64,000 nt of DNA, taken from contig CM060732.1 in the NCBI GenBank assembly GCA_030704615.1, positions 44,309,053 through 44,373,052 of the forward strand, read 5' to 3'. The position numbers were made by a program, and so were the translations under genes. The stretch is from Takakia lepidozioides. Taxonomy: Eukaryota; Streptophyta; Takakiopsida; Takakiales; Takakiaceae. Numbering within the stretch: position 1 is the first letter of the stretch; each line of letters opens with the position of its first letter. Under the pieces are notes generated by a model that ran no database searches, had not been told where the DNA came from, and saw only the letters and a list, made by a program, of their open reading frames with translations. Positions 1-12,384 of the stretch are shown piece after piece.

Positions 1-860
1 TAGCACTCCGGTGATTCTCGGCAATCTGCTGAGCAGTGGACTCTCACCACACATGTTGTTCAGACTAGGACTCATGGTTCCCAATCCCATCTGCCAGTCT
101 GCCGGACTTTGCCAGGCTGGAGGACTCTCCTCAGTCTGTAGGACTCTCCTCTTCCAATGAGTCTTCCCAGCAGCCTGCTGTCAGTCTTCCCAGCCGTCTT
201 ACTGACGGTTTTGTAACCTGTCGGCTCAAACTAGAGTGTCCATTAGAAGACTGACATTGCAGGTGGATACATTCACATGTACTCTTCATATATTCTTTAG
301 TCTTCAAAACAGCAGACTGACAGTGCAGTAACAATGCAGTGCCCCAAAGGCATCAACAATATTTATCATTCACCGAAACAATGCAGTGCCTAGAGACATC
401 AACAATATTCATTATTCACCAATGGATGAGAAGCGAAGGCATAAGCACTTTTTATTTCAGTACAAAAACTTCACATGACACGTACAAACACTACATCCGA
501 GCCTCACAACTATCTACCAGCTTTCTCCAAACATTCCAAACCGTGCACGATATATTTTGCACATTGCAGTCGCTGGCCAAGTGCAAACTTATAAGTAAAC
601 TAGGTCGTAGTGAAAGGCACTCCTCTCTCTGCCTTTTTACTCTTGTCAACCTTTCCTCGCGATTTCACCCATTCATAAAAAACTTGAATGAATGCACAAG
701 AAGTTGACGGCATGCGTGGAAACACCCTCCGCTATATCCGACAAGAAAGAGCCCTCATAAGAGAGAGGCTGGTTTTGGTGGCAAGGTTTAGATTTTCCCA
801 GCCCTAAAAAAAGAGGGTTTGGATGGGTTTTGAATTGGACAGTCCAGATCCGGCGTCGTC
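1..860. other. intergenic, no gene recognised
   Basis: No open frame here resembles a known protein. The first 340 bases are rich in short CAGTCT/GACTCT motifs, and similar GTCTG-rich sequence reappears at the far right end of the window (about 63540-64000). This could be transposon subterminal sequence, but no terminal repeat or target duplication is visible. Confidence 0.5.
330..421. repeat. two-copy tandem repeat, period about 47 bp
   Basis: The unit starting AACAATGCAGTGCC at 330 is repeated at 377 with a few substitutions. Both copies contain CATCAACAATATT and end in a CATTCACC-like block. No function is evident. Confidence 0.75.
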
Positions 861-1202
861 GGCGGACTAGATGGCCACGGACTGGCCTGGCGTGCACAGC
901 GGACTGGCCGGCAGACTAGTGGTTTGGCGGACTGAGGGGAAGCGGTCTGGAGGGCATCGGATTGGCCGCGGTGGACCGCGGGCGCGGCTGGGCGGGCGGC
1001 GGTCGGGGGGGTTCCGGGTGGGGGGAGCCGGGTGTCCGTGCGCGGGGCCCACCGGTCAGCTCGCGCGTGCGCCATATTGTCCCAATTATTGTAAAATGAG
1101 AGGTGGCTGAAATAGGCTCAATACCTTCACCCAATCCCTTGCCAGTTGCTACTGCTGCTTTGTGGGGACCACTACCATGCTCCACTCTTCTCCTTTTTTA
1201 CT

Positions 1203-1620
1203 GCTCCCCTTGGCCCCCTCGGCCTCCCCTTCTAGCTCCAAACGGTGCCCGAAAGGACGTACTGGTGGTCAGGCCAGGGCCTGCTAGCCCTAGCATGAAG
1301 TGAGGAGGCCTGCCAACTATGATCATGATTGGCCCTCCTCCCCACATTATAGGTTGGGGAGGTCCCATCATTCCAGGTCCATTCAGACCCATCATCATTC
1401 CATTGGGTGGTGGTGGTCTTCCAGCAAACCCCATCCCCAGCCCTGGGTCGGGGCCATCCATGGGCCCAAAATTCATACTCCCCCCAGGCCCCAAATTTGG
1501 AAACTAGGGGCCCAGAAATCCAGGGCCAGGTCCTCTAGGATGCCCAAAAGGAGGGAATCCCATGCCAGGCCCTGGAGCAGGTCCACCAAACACATCCCCG
1601 GAGCCCATATTGAGACAAAA
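1203..1620 (-). pseudogene. Gly/Pro/Met-rich protein tail, broken
   Basis: Read on the minus strand, one frame runs from about 1620 to 1203 with a strongly biased composition. It has blocks such as GGPAPGPGMGFPP, a single in-frame stop near 1505, then MNFGPMDGPDPG, RPPPPNGMMMG and NGPGMMGPP, ending in an RRGGRGG-like stretch. This bias is typical of disordered C-terminal tails of plant RNA-binding and RNA-processing proteins. No upstream RRM, zinc finger or other folded domain could be found nearby, so the parent gene is not identified. The stop and the missing N-terminal part suggest a dispersed gene fragment or processed relic. Low-complexity chance coding cannot be excluded. Confidence 0.3.
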
Positions 1621-3180
1621 TGAGTGGAGGATGGACTAGATACTTAACCCTTAAGTGCCAAAACTCATTTTGACCCTCTCGTGGAAAAACATGACTGTGG
1701 CCCACAAAAACTTTTTTATCTGGAGAATATATGTCCCCCTTAAAACTGACCATTGGAATTACTTCCCACCTACCCTACCTCCTATCACAAAAAGTTTAAT
1801 CCAAATCCAACTGCCAGATCTGAAGATTATGAAGTGTAGAGTGGGGACAAAAACAAATCTCCACTAAGAAATAGGTGCCAAAAAGCAGTTTTTTGCTCGT
1901 ATTTGGGCAGTTTAAACTTTTTTTTCTTTTTGAGAGTCTCATGAATGTTGTTCCATACCTGATAACACACATTCTCAGAAATTTTCAGTTTTTTCTGAAA
2001 ATGTTCTCAAGTGAGCTCCTTTGTAGTGACAAATTGGGGGGGGTCAAAATATGCCATTTTTTTTGGGCAGGCCAAAATCTCTCTTCCTAAAATTATACAA
2101 ACAAATTCAGCTGATCAATCCCTAATCCCTCCTGTTGAAATGTCATGGGAATTCATATTAAGTCCCCGAAAAACTTTGGGACCAATCAGCCAATGTCACC
2201 GCATCTTTAGGTTCCCTGCCCCAAGACTTCAAATGGCACACCTATGTTATAGCCTGCAGGCCTAGGATATTTGGAGCCGTAGCCCAGAAGGGCACGGGGT
2301 TTGGGAGCTCCTCTGGCTACCCGGCCCTGCTTTCATGGGGGCCCACTCCACCCTCAACCCCATCCCCTAGGTTTGGGCCACCCCTCATGGGAGTTTTCTG
2401 GAGCCGCGAGCTCTGCCGCCATCGCGGCTGCACTCCCTCCAGCCCGCCCTGCTATGAGCCCATGGTGTTGGCTGGAGCTGCCATCGCCGTCGATCTCAGG
2501 TTAGGACGCAGGCCTGGGAATACCCAGACCGCCATACCCCTGCCGGGCAATCAATGGGTTTGGGGAAGCGTGCCGCCTATCCCTTTATGGGGTATCATTC
2601 ATTCACCCTACCCCGACCGCAGTTGCCATGTCAGCAACTTGGGCAGGTTAGGGGTGCCAAAATGGCCTCAAAAAGCTGAGTTAGCCCCCTTCCAATTGGT
2701 CCAGACCCCTACCCCTTCAGGCATTGATCAATTGGCCAATGCCATATGAAGGGGACCCGATTATATGTCAATTGAGCCCAAAGAAGGGCCAATCAGCCTT
2801 AAAGGAAGTTATGGCTGGTTAAGCTAACCCAACCGACCCAAAACGGGTCGGTTTGACACTTAAGGGCTAATCCTCATACGTTGCTCTGGTTACGGTCGTT
2901 AAAAGGTGTTTATCTTCAAAAGGATAGCTGTTCAGGATGAATTGACACAAGAGTTATTTACCTTTCCCTTTTTCTTATATGGCTAAATATTTTTCTATAT
3001 TCTAAATTCTAGCCTATAAGAAATACAACATATATTTTTAAAATTACACTTAATATAAATTCTAAATTGAGTTCTTACATTATTCCTATTGTTTTCCATT
3101 AGCGAGGATTGTTCATCTTGTATTTGTTTGCGCAAAATTTATAACACCCCAACTGCAAATAAATTATGTTAACCCAGCCA
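1621..3180. other. intergenic, no gene recognised
   Basis: A GC-rich patch at about 2280-2560 is flanked by AT-rich DNA. Open frames in the GC-rich patch are proline-rich and resemble nothing I know. Nothing else is supported. Confidence 0.4.
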
Positions 3181-4226
3181 ACCATAAGTGGGTCCATGCC
3201 GCATGGAATGTGAGGCCATTTTCGTCCCAGCAAAAAACAACATAGCTAATGAAATACTTAAGGCATTGGACCCACACTTCCATCAATTAATTCGTCGCTT
3301 CTTTGTGATTTGCTATCAGCTCCATAGAATTCCCAAATGTTGGAAAAACAGTCGCACAATACTAATTTACAAAAAAGATGACCCTACCCAATTATGCAGT
3401 AGACATATTTTTGCTATACATTGACTTTAAAAATGCATTGGGCTCAATTGACCATGCGCGTCTACTAGCCGTCATAACTGATGGAACTAAGCTTACATAA
3501 ATGTGCTATCACGGCGATCAACCATCATACCAAACACGACATACAAGCCCTATCAAGAATACTAAATAACACGGTGCTATACAATACCCAACCCTTCCCA
3601 TATTTGGACCAAGATGACCCATACACATATTTGGGTATATAATTGACACCCTCTCTTAAGTGGAGTACTCAAAAAGACATAACTTAGAAAAAACTCCTCT
3701 CACAAGCATCTGCCTTATTGAATTCGCCAGCCACAATGCGCCAAAGGTTATTTATTCTCGACACAGTACTCAGAACTTCTATAGAATATCCTTTTCATGC
3801 AGCGCCATTCTCTATCCCCGATATAAACACATTAGATAAAATCATTATACGCCTATCCAAACAAATATGTGGTCTCCCAAATAGCACCCCCAACGCACTA
3901 GTGCAGCTACCCAAGAGCCTCTATGGTATTGGTACTACAACTTTAGCTGAGGCCTACGCCAGAACGTTGGGAACGCAGTTGCAAGAAGCTCTAAACGATG
4001 TTGGTAAACTGGGGAATATTTATCAATGACTCCTTAAACATGTTGCCTCTAAATTTGGTGGCTTAGCAAATTTACCGGCTATCAACCCCATTGCATGCAC
4101 CCACTCCCCAATCACCAAGACCCTCTTTATACTTAAACATATGCACATTACTCTGGACACTGCTATGCCCACAATTCAACTTCATTATACATCCCTAGAA
4201 AATGCTTGGGACACAAGCCCACAAAC

Positions 4227-4757
4227 TCATCCCTCTAATGTATGGGCGGGTGTTATGGGGAGTCTTGTGGGGTGAATAGCAAGACGTGGCGATGATATAG
4301 CAATTGGTTGGGGTGGTTGTGGCTGGGATATTTGAGGTTGTGTGGGGCGGGCGCTTGTTGGGTTTAGGACGGAGCCATGGAATAGTGATTGGATTTGGTT
4401 TTGTGCCGGTCTCGATGAGTATCGAGGGAGTAGCTCCCATGGATGATGGGGCGAAGAGTTACGTTGTCTTGGACATGTGTGTGTTAGGCATGCAGGAGTG
4501 AGAAAACATAGTAGTGTTTGGAGGTGTTGCAAATAAACATGTTGGGAGCGCGATGGTGGTTTGGGGTATTTTAGTCGAAAAGCCTGTGGATCAATAAGTC
4601 TGGTGCCATTAGCATATGTAACGGTTAACCCCATGGCTGCTATCGTGTATATGCTCCCAAGGACACCCGTGCCTTTGTCTGGCAAGGCTATGCCCAGATA
4701 TTTTGCTAGTCCAGGGACTTCATGTACTGGCATTGCCGCCGACAGGACCGCTTCCAT
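4227..4757 (-). CDS. unrecognised 176-residue open frame inside a LINE relic
   Basis: An open frame on the minus strand starts with a plausible ordered part (about 60 residues containing VHEVPGLAKYLGIALP and GSIYTIAAMGLTVTYANG) and ends in a Pro/Gln/Ser-rich tail. I do not recognise the family. It lies between two plus-strand pieces of a decayed LINE. It may be part of an inverted transposon ORF (for example an ORF1 or gag-like segment) rather than a host gene. Comparison with related LINEs of the same genome would decide this. Confidence 0.2.
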   Translation of the reverse strand: MEAVLSAAMPVHEVPGLAKYLGIALPDKGTGVLGSIYTIAAMGLTVTYANGTRLIDPQAFRLKYPKPPSRSQHVYLQHLQTLLCFLTPACLTHTCPRQRNSSPHHPWELLPRYSSRPAQNQIQSLFHGSVLNPTSARPTQPQISQPQPPQPIAISSPRLAIHPTRLPITPAHTLEG

Positions 4758-5172
4758 CTCTCGAAATACATTTTTTGGAATTCACATTCAGCCATGATCG
4801 AAATCCAGATCAATCACTTATGTACAAACACGAAAAATATGACAAATCATACATGCCCTCCGTCAGCGATGCTGGAACACGACACCATTGACCGTCATCA
4901 CTGTGGGTGTGAGGGGCGGTGCTCATACCCATAATATCCAAAGTTTGAAAGATAATCTCAACCTACCACCCAAATATACTACACCTCTACTAAGAACCTT
5001 GCATTTCACGGCCATTACATCACTCACATCCTTTATCCTCAATAAACGTAAGATTGAAAGTGCCAGCTAGCCGCTGTGTGACAGGTTACGGTGCGGATAG
5101 AGCCCACCCTTGAAAGGGGGCAGTACCCGCAAGGGGAAGAGGCTCTTATTTATGCTAGCTTCGGTTGGCGTC

Positions 5173-5194
5173 ATATATATATATATATATATAT
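5173..5194. repeat. (AT)11 microsatellite
   Basis: Uninterrupted AT dinucleotides directly downstream of the LINE-like 3' end; it may be the tail of that element. Confidence 0.9.
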
Positions 5195-5578
5195 GCTAGA
5201 GGCTTTCTTCAGTTTCTTTCCGTAATTTAAGTCATACCCAGACTGGCCACTTTGAACTTAGTAAACCATTGCCAGCTTCTTGGTTAGTTCAATACACAAA
5301 GTTTGAAACCCAAAGAACAAAGCTAAGTGGGGTTGATACAAGTTGTACTCAGCTCCATCGCCGCTTGCAACCCTCAATAATGGTATCGCATGCAGTATGA
5401 CAACTGCGACAACCCAGTCTAGTATGGTATCGATGAGCAAAACCTACTCAATATCCACCCCAGTAGGTTATGCACCTGGGTATAATGTACTTTCATACCA
5501 GTGGGGTATGGTTCTTCATACTATTACTCATACCCTTACTGAATACTCAGGTCTGACCATATATACTGGAACAACACT

Positions 5579-5650
5579 GGATTGAACCCAGGGTCACCTA
5601 GATTATGCATAGACAAGGCACAAATACCCAACCATTGGGCTGCCTGCTCA
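5579..5650 (-). mobile_element. tRNA-derived SINE head (Pol III promoter)
   Basis: On the minus strand, an A-box-like GGCAGCCCAATGGTTGGG (complement of about 5629-5646) is followed by a B box GGTTCAATCC (complement of 5579-5588). The B box matches the consensus GGTTCRANNCC exactly, and the spacing of about 45 bases is normal for a tRNA-type promoter. There is no complete cloverleaf or CCA end, so this is not a functional tRNA gene. The body downstream on the minus strand (towards 5340) is not recognised. A second head with the same architecture lies at 26918-26972. Confidence 0.5.
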
Positions 5651-5890
5651 AGTTTAGGTCCACATTGGTATCGAAGAAGATAGACACTACTAGGGCTTCG
5701 CGTTGCTCTGCACGGGGATTGGGACGGCGTGAGCACAAATGGTGCAAGCACAAAAAAATTGTCCCGTGAGCAGGATCCACGGTTATAGGGGTAATATGTA
5801 TGTCAGCGGAAATACATATAATAGACGGACATAGGGTCTTTATGCATCAATAGGGTCTCCATGGTGTCTAAATATGGGCTTCAACATAGA

Positions 5891-6330
5891 GAATGAGCTT
5901 GAAAGGGAAAAACCTTAAAAGAAAAAAAACAAAACCAAAACCAAACCCCAATTTCGCCGACGAAACGAAGTTTTGCTGTCGAAAATCCAAGTTTCTTTGG
6001 CAAAACCCAAGTTTCGCTAGCAAAAATACAGGTTTCGTTGGCAAAAACCATTTGCGTTTCGCTGGCGAAACTCGTTTTTCAGGGATGGTCTACACACAAT
6101 GTTACCAAATGCCACATCGAGTTTTGGCAGATATATTTGTGGGTCTTTGTGCTCATGCAAGTTAAGGTTTGGACAATTAATTTCATGATTTTTTTCACGT
6201 GAGGTATTCAGATAGTCTCGTATTTCTTACCGCGTAAATCGCATATTCTCCAAAATCTTTTTGAAATATTTAGAATATGCCTTTGTCCTGCTCACATGCT
6301 ACCACCCAACCTAGCTCCGCACTACTAGCG
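5891..6330. repeat. degenerate TTTCGCnGGCnAAA repeats and related debris
   Basis: From 5950 to 6075 a motif of the form GTTTCGCTGGC(A/G)AAA recurs about five times at 20-30 bp spacing. It ends in a perfect 16-bp palindrome at 6056-6071 (GTTTCGC TG GCGAAAC). The following sequence (about 6270-6330, AGAATATGCC...GCTCACATGCTACC) resembles 58695-58745 and 61497-61545 in the RT-relic part of the right-hand duplication. It is probably an old copy of the same element. Confidence 0.4.
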
Positions 6331-7605
6331 ACGACTTCTGAGAACTATACGACTTCTGAGAACGATGTTCAAGTTTCATAGAAAGGGCTTGGTCATCCCC
6401 ATGGTCTTACGTACATATATCCCGTATTTCATTGTTTTCATCTATTCCTGGATGGATAGGAGACCACGTAAATCATCCATGTGCTCATCGATTGTTGGAT
6501 GATATGGTGAATACTTCCAGCCCTGCCCTATTGTAATTACGAATGGGCACCTGAGTGGCACTTTAGGTTAACCCCTAAAGGACGAGAGGTGTTTTTGGGT
6601 TTTTGGACAATTCCAGGACCCACCCTCACACGTCAGCGGCTACCTGCCCACCAATGTTCATCCAATTGGATGAACCGTACAAACTGCTTTCTACCTACTA
6701 GATGCACAAGCCCCCCAAATTTGGGGAGATTCCACCGTGTAGTTTGGGAGATTATAACATTTGAAGATGGTGCATTTTTTTGAAAATGGATAAAACAAAG
6801 CAAAAGTTCATGTTTGACCGAACAAATTATCCATGATCCCAAATTTTCCTGGGAGAAAAAGTGCTATATTCCTGTGAAGTGCACAATCCCAAACCCTCAC
6901 ACCAAATTTCACCCCAATCTGCCAAAATGAAAAGGGGGGTGCTTTGTGAATGGGGGTCCAAAAAGAGAATTTGCAAAGGAAATGGTATAGGCCCCATTGG
7001 GACCCCAAATTCTCCTTCATTTGGGAATTCCAACGGTCAGTCCCTCATAGGCCAAGAACTACACAAGCCCGCCCAAGAATTTCCCAAAAATTCTCTAAAT
7101 TGCATTTGGGATGTGGGATTTTGTGAAATTTCCGGCCTCCTTCAGGTCAGGCAATCGGTGGCCGGAATGTCGCCTGAATTCAGGGACATTTTCCGGGCCA
7201 CGTCAAGGTTCCCCATTATTTGCCAGGGTCAGCTCATTCGAGCCGTCCCCTTGTTCGTCGGGTTTTTGGGGAGGGCCTCACAAGCCCCCCACTCCAACCC
7301 TTGCATTGCCCCCGCCGCAAAATCCCACCCGCATGGCCGCTGCCACCAGCCACGTCGACGGTCAACTGCCGTCCCCCCCCCCCCCCCCAAAAGCCCGCAA
7401 TTTCCAAACTTCAAAAAATTCCTGACGGTGGAGTTTTTCTCTGTTGGGGGCGCCATAAAGACCTGCGTGTGCAACTCGTTCCGTCGCTACATTTTTTGTT
7501 CAAGCCGCTCGTTCATCGGACTTCATCCGTGCATGCTACGGATCGGGCGGACCCGATTGGGGTCCGCTCGTCGTTTAGGGGTTAAAGTATAATCCACATG
7601 CAAAA
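6331..7605. other. upstream region of RPS3, no gene recognised
   Basis: A long open plus frame (6861-7592) exists but its composition is erratic, it has no recognisable domain, and it runs through a C16 tract, so I do not annotate it. The sequence becomes GC-rich towards 7400-7580, consistent with the upstream region of a housekeeping gene. Confidence 0.45.
7373..7388. repeat. C16 homopolymer
   Basis: Sixteen consecutive C residues. This is a place where assembly length is often uncertain. Confidence 0.9.
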
Positions 7606-7616
7606 TTAGGGTTAGG
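7606..7616 (+). promoter_or_regulatory. telo-box-like element upstream of RPS3
   Basis: TTAGGGTTAGG, the complement of the plant telo-box core AACCCTAA, lies about 95 bp upstream of the RPS3 start codon. Telo boxes are common in promoters and 5' leaders of plant ribosomal-protein genes. A related TTTAGGGGTTAA lies at about 7574. Function is inferred from position only. Confidence 0.4.
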
Positions 7617-7707
7617 TTGTGGGTGTCACGCATTAAGGGGTTCGCTCTCGAGCGAAGCGTTCCTCTTTCTGTTTGCCTCTTGCGGCCTGGGCAAGCGGAC
7701 AGCAGTC

Positions 7708-9302
<1,595 letters not shown>

Positions 9303-10173
9303 GGCAGACTTGCAATCCAAGGCTTGTCTTCGCTGTAAAATGTAAGAGGGCTGAGCCCTGCTTGTTCAAGTTCAAGTAAATTTTTGGAAGTCACCCATTT
9401 TGTCTCAAGTAGCTGATGATCTCATGATTGATCTTAAGTACTTGTATAAACATGTCAAATGTCTGGAGGCTGATCCATATTTTTGATGTTGTCTTTTGTA
9501 ATGTACATTGCTGTAAGAAGTGAGGTAGTTTGTAGGAGAACTCATCTAAAGCCTCATCCATATCTTTGGAGACAACAAAAACTTTTAAGCTTGCAGAGAA
9601 GCTTCACAGGAGGACAATGCAATTATTCAGATGCACATGTGATTGGCCAAGATTTCTGACAGAGTAAGTCTGCATCAGATTCATCCAGGTGCTCTTAGTT
9701 CCCTCCGAGCAGCTCTTTTAACATTTGGATAGCGTAAAACCCTGGCCCTGTTGGGGTCTAATTTCTGGGCATCTCACATGCATCAGATTGATGCTTGTGT
9801 GAAGGGTTTCTAGAGGAAATCTGGAAGGCCCAATATCAAGATGAGTCTCACTACTGGAGTGAGTTCCTCACAAATCCCTCTTGTTCTGCCCAAACTGGGT
9901 GCACGGTCTATGGCCACGAGGTTTTGACAAACAGCCAGAGAATTTGTTTGAATAGAGCTTTTCATAATGCCCCCCTCATATGATTGACCTGCGAGAATAG
10001 ATTTGTTTCCTTCATTGCAATGGTCATTGCAAAAACTTTTAACCTTCAATACAAAAACCCTTGTAGAAAGACAGCTATGGATATGCACCGCGCCATCATG
10101 GATGACGATTCGAAGGTCACTGTTGACCTCACAAGAAACAATATACCTAGTAGGAAATGAACCATGTAGGAAG
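9303..10173. other. RPS3 3' flank, no gene recognised
   Basis: Contains the 3' untranslated region of RPS3 and about 600 bp of unremarkable DNA. No conserved frame is supported. Confidence 0.5.
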
Positions 10174-11013
10174 TTAAGGGAAGGGAACGTGTGAAAAAAA
10201 AGGGAAACGACGGAAAGAAAAAGATGGACGGAGCGTACTTGGCATCCAACCGATCAATAAATCCTCCCGCTGCTTGAGGCATTTATGAAATTGATCTAGG
10301 GCCGCTTCTCTGGCATCACGATTTGCTGTGGTCCCACACCACAGCGTATGAAAGTGTTGGGGAAACGCAATTGCCATGTCCCCGACTGTTCTTATTCTGA
10401 TGAGAGAAGTATTTGCGTGTATTTTCTGCGATGCGTACTTGTGGTGGGCTGGACTGTTTCTTGTGAGAACATCGACGATTTCGTCCAGCTCAGACTTGGC
10501 ATGAATGGGGTATGGCATATTGCCAAACACGAAAGACCCCAAATTGAGCAGTATGGTAGCAGATGCTTGGACAACTCTGCGTCCAGATAGAGATTCAGAT
10601 AGTATTTTAAGCATGTTTGTCAACGGGTTATCAAAAATGCTGGAAACAGGCAAAGTTCGTGTCCACTTGAAGCATCCACAGGATGTGGATCAATCTGATG
10701 ATCATAGGGGATGTGGCTGGGTCGTTGGTGTTTGCTCCTCGCCTAGCCACTGCCATGACGTCCAAGATATGTTTGCATCCTTCATCTAAATGATCCCAGC
10801 AGTAAGTGCTCAAACATGCCAGGCGGTGAGTGGTCAGTATTACCCATATCGGGGACCAACCCTATTGTTTTTCTACTTCCACACAGACCCTCATTTGATC
10901 CCATTCCTCCAATTTTGACTTTACATACGTCTCCCTCAATCCAAATAGTTCTGTCTGTGCAACAAGGAACTTTTGGTCATGCGCTTGCATGCGTTCTCGA
11001 AAAGCATGCATGG
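10174..11013 (-). pseudogene. unrecognised gene remnant truncated by a CACTA end
   Basis: Three consecutive minus-strand pieces read like one broken protein. About 11010-10865 contains MHAFRERMQAHDQKFLVAQ and a charged helix. About 10813-10631 includes CWDHLDEGCKHILDVMAVAR, and 10653-10174 has ELDEIVDVLTRNSP and FHKCLKQREDLLIGW. The pieces are separated by stops or a frame change. Composition is helical, with Cys and Trp as in real proteins, but I do not recognise the family. On the upstream side the frame runs directly into a CACTA-type transposon terminus at 11017, so the 5' part of the gene is missing. It is probably a dead fragment; cryptic introns could account for some breaks. Confidence 0.35.
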
Positions 11014-11016
11014 TAC

Positions 11017-11212
11017 CACTACAACAGATGAGCGTTTTTATGACTGTAAATATGACTATTTTTTCAGTCCTATATGCGTTCATGACTACATGACTCTGAA
11101 GTGAAAAAAACGGGGTGATAGCGACTAGACTTTAGGACTGCGTTTTGCAAGTCATAGCCGTGATTACGTGCGTGGCACTTGGAGTCATGCAGAGGAGAGT
11201 GATGTAGTCACA
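11017..11212 (+). mobile_element. solo left terminus of a CACTA-type transposon
   Basis: Starts CACTACAACAGATGAGCG and matches, over about 195 bp, the left end of the complete element at 49504. The match includes the subterminal ATGACT/AGTCAT motifs and GGACTGCGTTTTGCAAGTCA. After about 11212 the two copies diverge. A right terminus with a matching 3-bp target duplication (TAC at 11014-11016) was not found, so this copy is truncated or rearranged. The downstream DNA (11240-12300) is PPR-locus-derived, as in the complete element. Confidence 0.75.
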
Positions 11213-12300
11213 ACAACATTACTAGAGTTCTGGTACTACTAGAACGAAGGACTCTATTTACAACTATCGAGTGCAATACTCCTTACAACTGCATTTGGCC
11301 AACAACTCCGAAACGAACTTGGTGGCAGTGTGGCAGTCACCACACATCCGAAGATTCTTCACGAGATGGAGAGACATCCCTGCAGCTCATCAGCCCAAAA
11401 CCTCGATTGTCCCACCATTGATTGGGGTCAGAAAAGTTCCACAGCTTCTCCTCGTCTCTGTTACCTGTTTTTTGATACTTTCCTGTTGTCACGTTGGCAA
11501 TTTCATGTCAAAGTCACTCCAAACTATCAAAGGTTCACTCAACCAACTAACTTGTAGAATTCATAATGAAAATTGAGGGCCGATTATGATAAGAGGGAAA
11601 AACAGGGTGAAATGTGTTGAAGAAGATACCTTGATTAACAGTGCTTGATTTGATCAATTGTGTCACTGCTACTGCGGCTTCTAGTTGACCATCTATCTAT
11701 GCAGGTTTCTTGTACCTATCCTTCCACAGCGAATCATAGGTAATCTGGAGCATGAAATTCGGCCCTCTTGGATGAATCTGGACCCACACTCTATCCCTGC
11801 TTCTTCAGCTATCCATGCCTCTGCACAAATCATGCATACATCCTCACTTTGCTGCTAGCAGCTGACAATGACAGCCTAAAATTGTTCCAGCAAACACCCC
11901 AACCCTACTTATCACACTAGTTCATATGCTCAATTGCATCTGCTACTCTCTATAATCCAACAGGCGTTCACCTTCTTGCCTCGATTGTCCCACCATTGAC
12001 TGGGTTAGAAAAGTATTCATTCCACAGCTTCTCCTCGTCATTTGCCCCTAGGTCTCCAAAGCCTCCATCCCGCGCCCTTGCTGTGCATACCCTGCAATCA
12101 TCACACTCCACGACACCACATGTCGTTCAGCCATACTGTCAAACACTCCCTTTGCATCCTCAATGCACCCACATTTGGCATACATGTCCACCAGGTAGTG
12201 TTCATCGCGTCTCAATCATCGCGTTCCATCCCTCGGCTACATGGTGCGGCGCAGGAGACAAAAAAACGCCAAATCCCAGCCCTCCTCTGTGTTCACGATT
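11213..12300 (-). pseudogene. PPR-locus-derived fragments next to the CACTA end
   Basis: This stretch is made of the same pieces as the PPR locus at 34.7-39.8 kb. 11400-11640 and 11640-11990 match its non-repeat filler (TCGATTGTCCCACCATTGA, AGGGAAAAACAGGGTGAAA and GTTGACCATCTA blocks). The minus frame at 12300-12040 encodes a PPR-like segment (VVSW-type repeat start, AGYA(Q), MYAKCG-like end of a repeat). The protein frame is broken throughout. Similar pieces occur inside the CACTA element at 49504-54019, including the CGCAGGAGACAAAAAA junction block (12255 and 53266). It is probably transposon cargo left from a rearranged CACTA copy. Confidence 0.6.
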
Positions 12301-12301
12301 A

Positions 12302-12384
12302 CCCTAATGGACAACCTTATTAGCAACTTTTTAACTTTTTAAAACCTAATGGGCAACCTTATTAACAACTTTTTGACTTTTTAA
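12302..12384. repeat. two-copy tandem repeat, about 45 bp
   Basis: CCTAATGGACAACCTTATTA at 12302 recurs as CCTAATGGGCAACCTTATTA at about 12346, each followed by an AACTTTTTNACTTTTTAA block. Confidence 0.7.

Larger units (their letters stand above)
3188..5195 (+). mobile_element. decayed non-LTR (LINE) reverse transcriptase relic
   Basis: Plus-strand frames carry fragments of a LINE reverse transcriptase. At about 3325-3385 there is a segment with IPKCWKNSRTILIYKKDDPT, matching the RT motif in which a host-cell translation is followed by KKGDPT. At about 3418-3465 comes YIDFKNALGSIDHARLLA, the fingers-palm motif region. At about 3600-3650 a PYLDQDDPYTYLGI-like thumb entry follows, and 3718-4029 holds a helical C-terminal region (103 residues, TGA at about 4027) whose frame continues open to about 4255. 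A second C-terminal-like piece lies at about 4950-5070, followed by a GC hairpin-like 3' end (GAGCCC...GAGGCTC region at about 5100-5145) and an (AT)11 run that could be the element's tail. Frameshifts and stops show it is dead. The middle (4227-4800) is open on the other strand and may be a separate insertion. Confidence 0.6.

Noticed and set aside
339-707. 122-residue plus frame
   Set aside because: It begins in a two-copy tandem repeat, has no domain and a composition like the surrounding DNA.
5579-5650. tRNA gene
   Set aside because: A and B boxes are present, but the arms do not form a proper cloverleaf; the SINE reading fits better.
6861-7592. 243-residue open plus frame upstream of RPS3
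   Set aside because: It has no recognisable domain and mixed low-complexity composition, crosses a C16 tract and a CCCC-rich region, and competing frames are equally open. Most likely chance.
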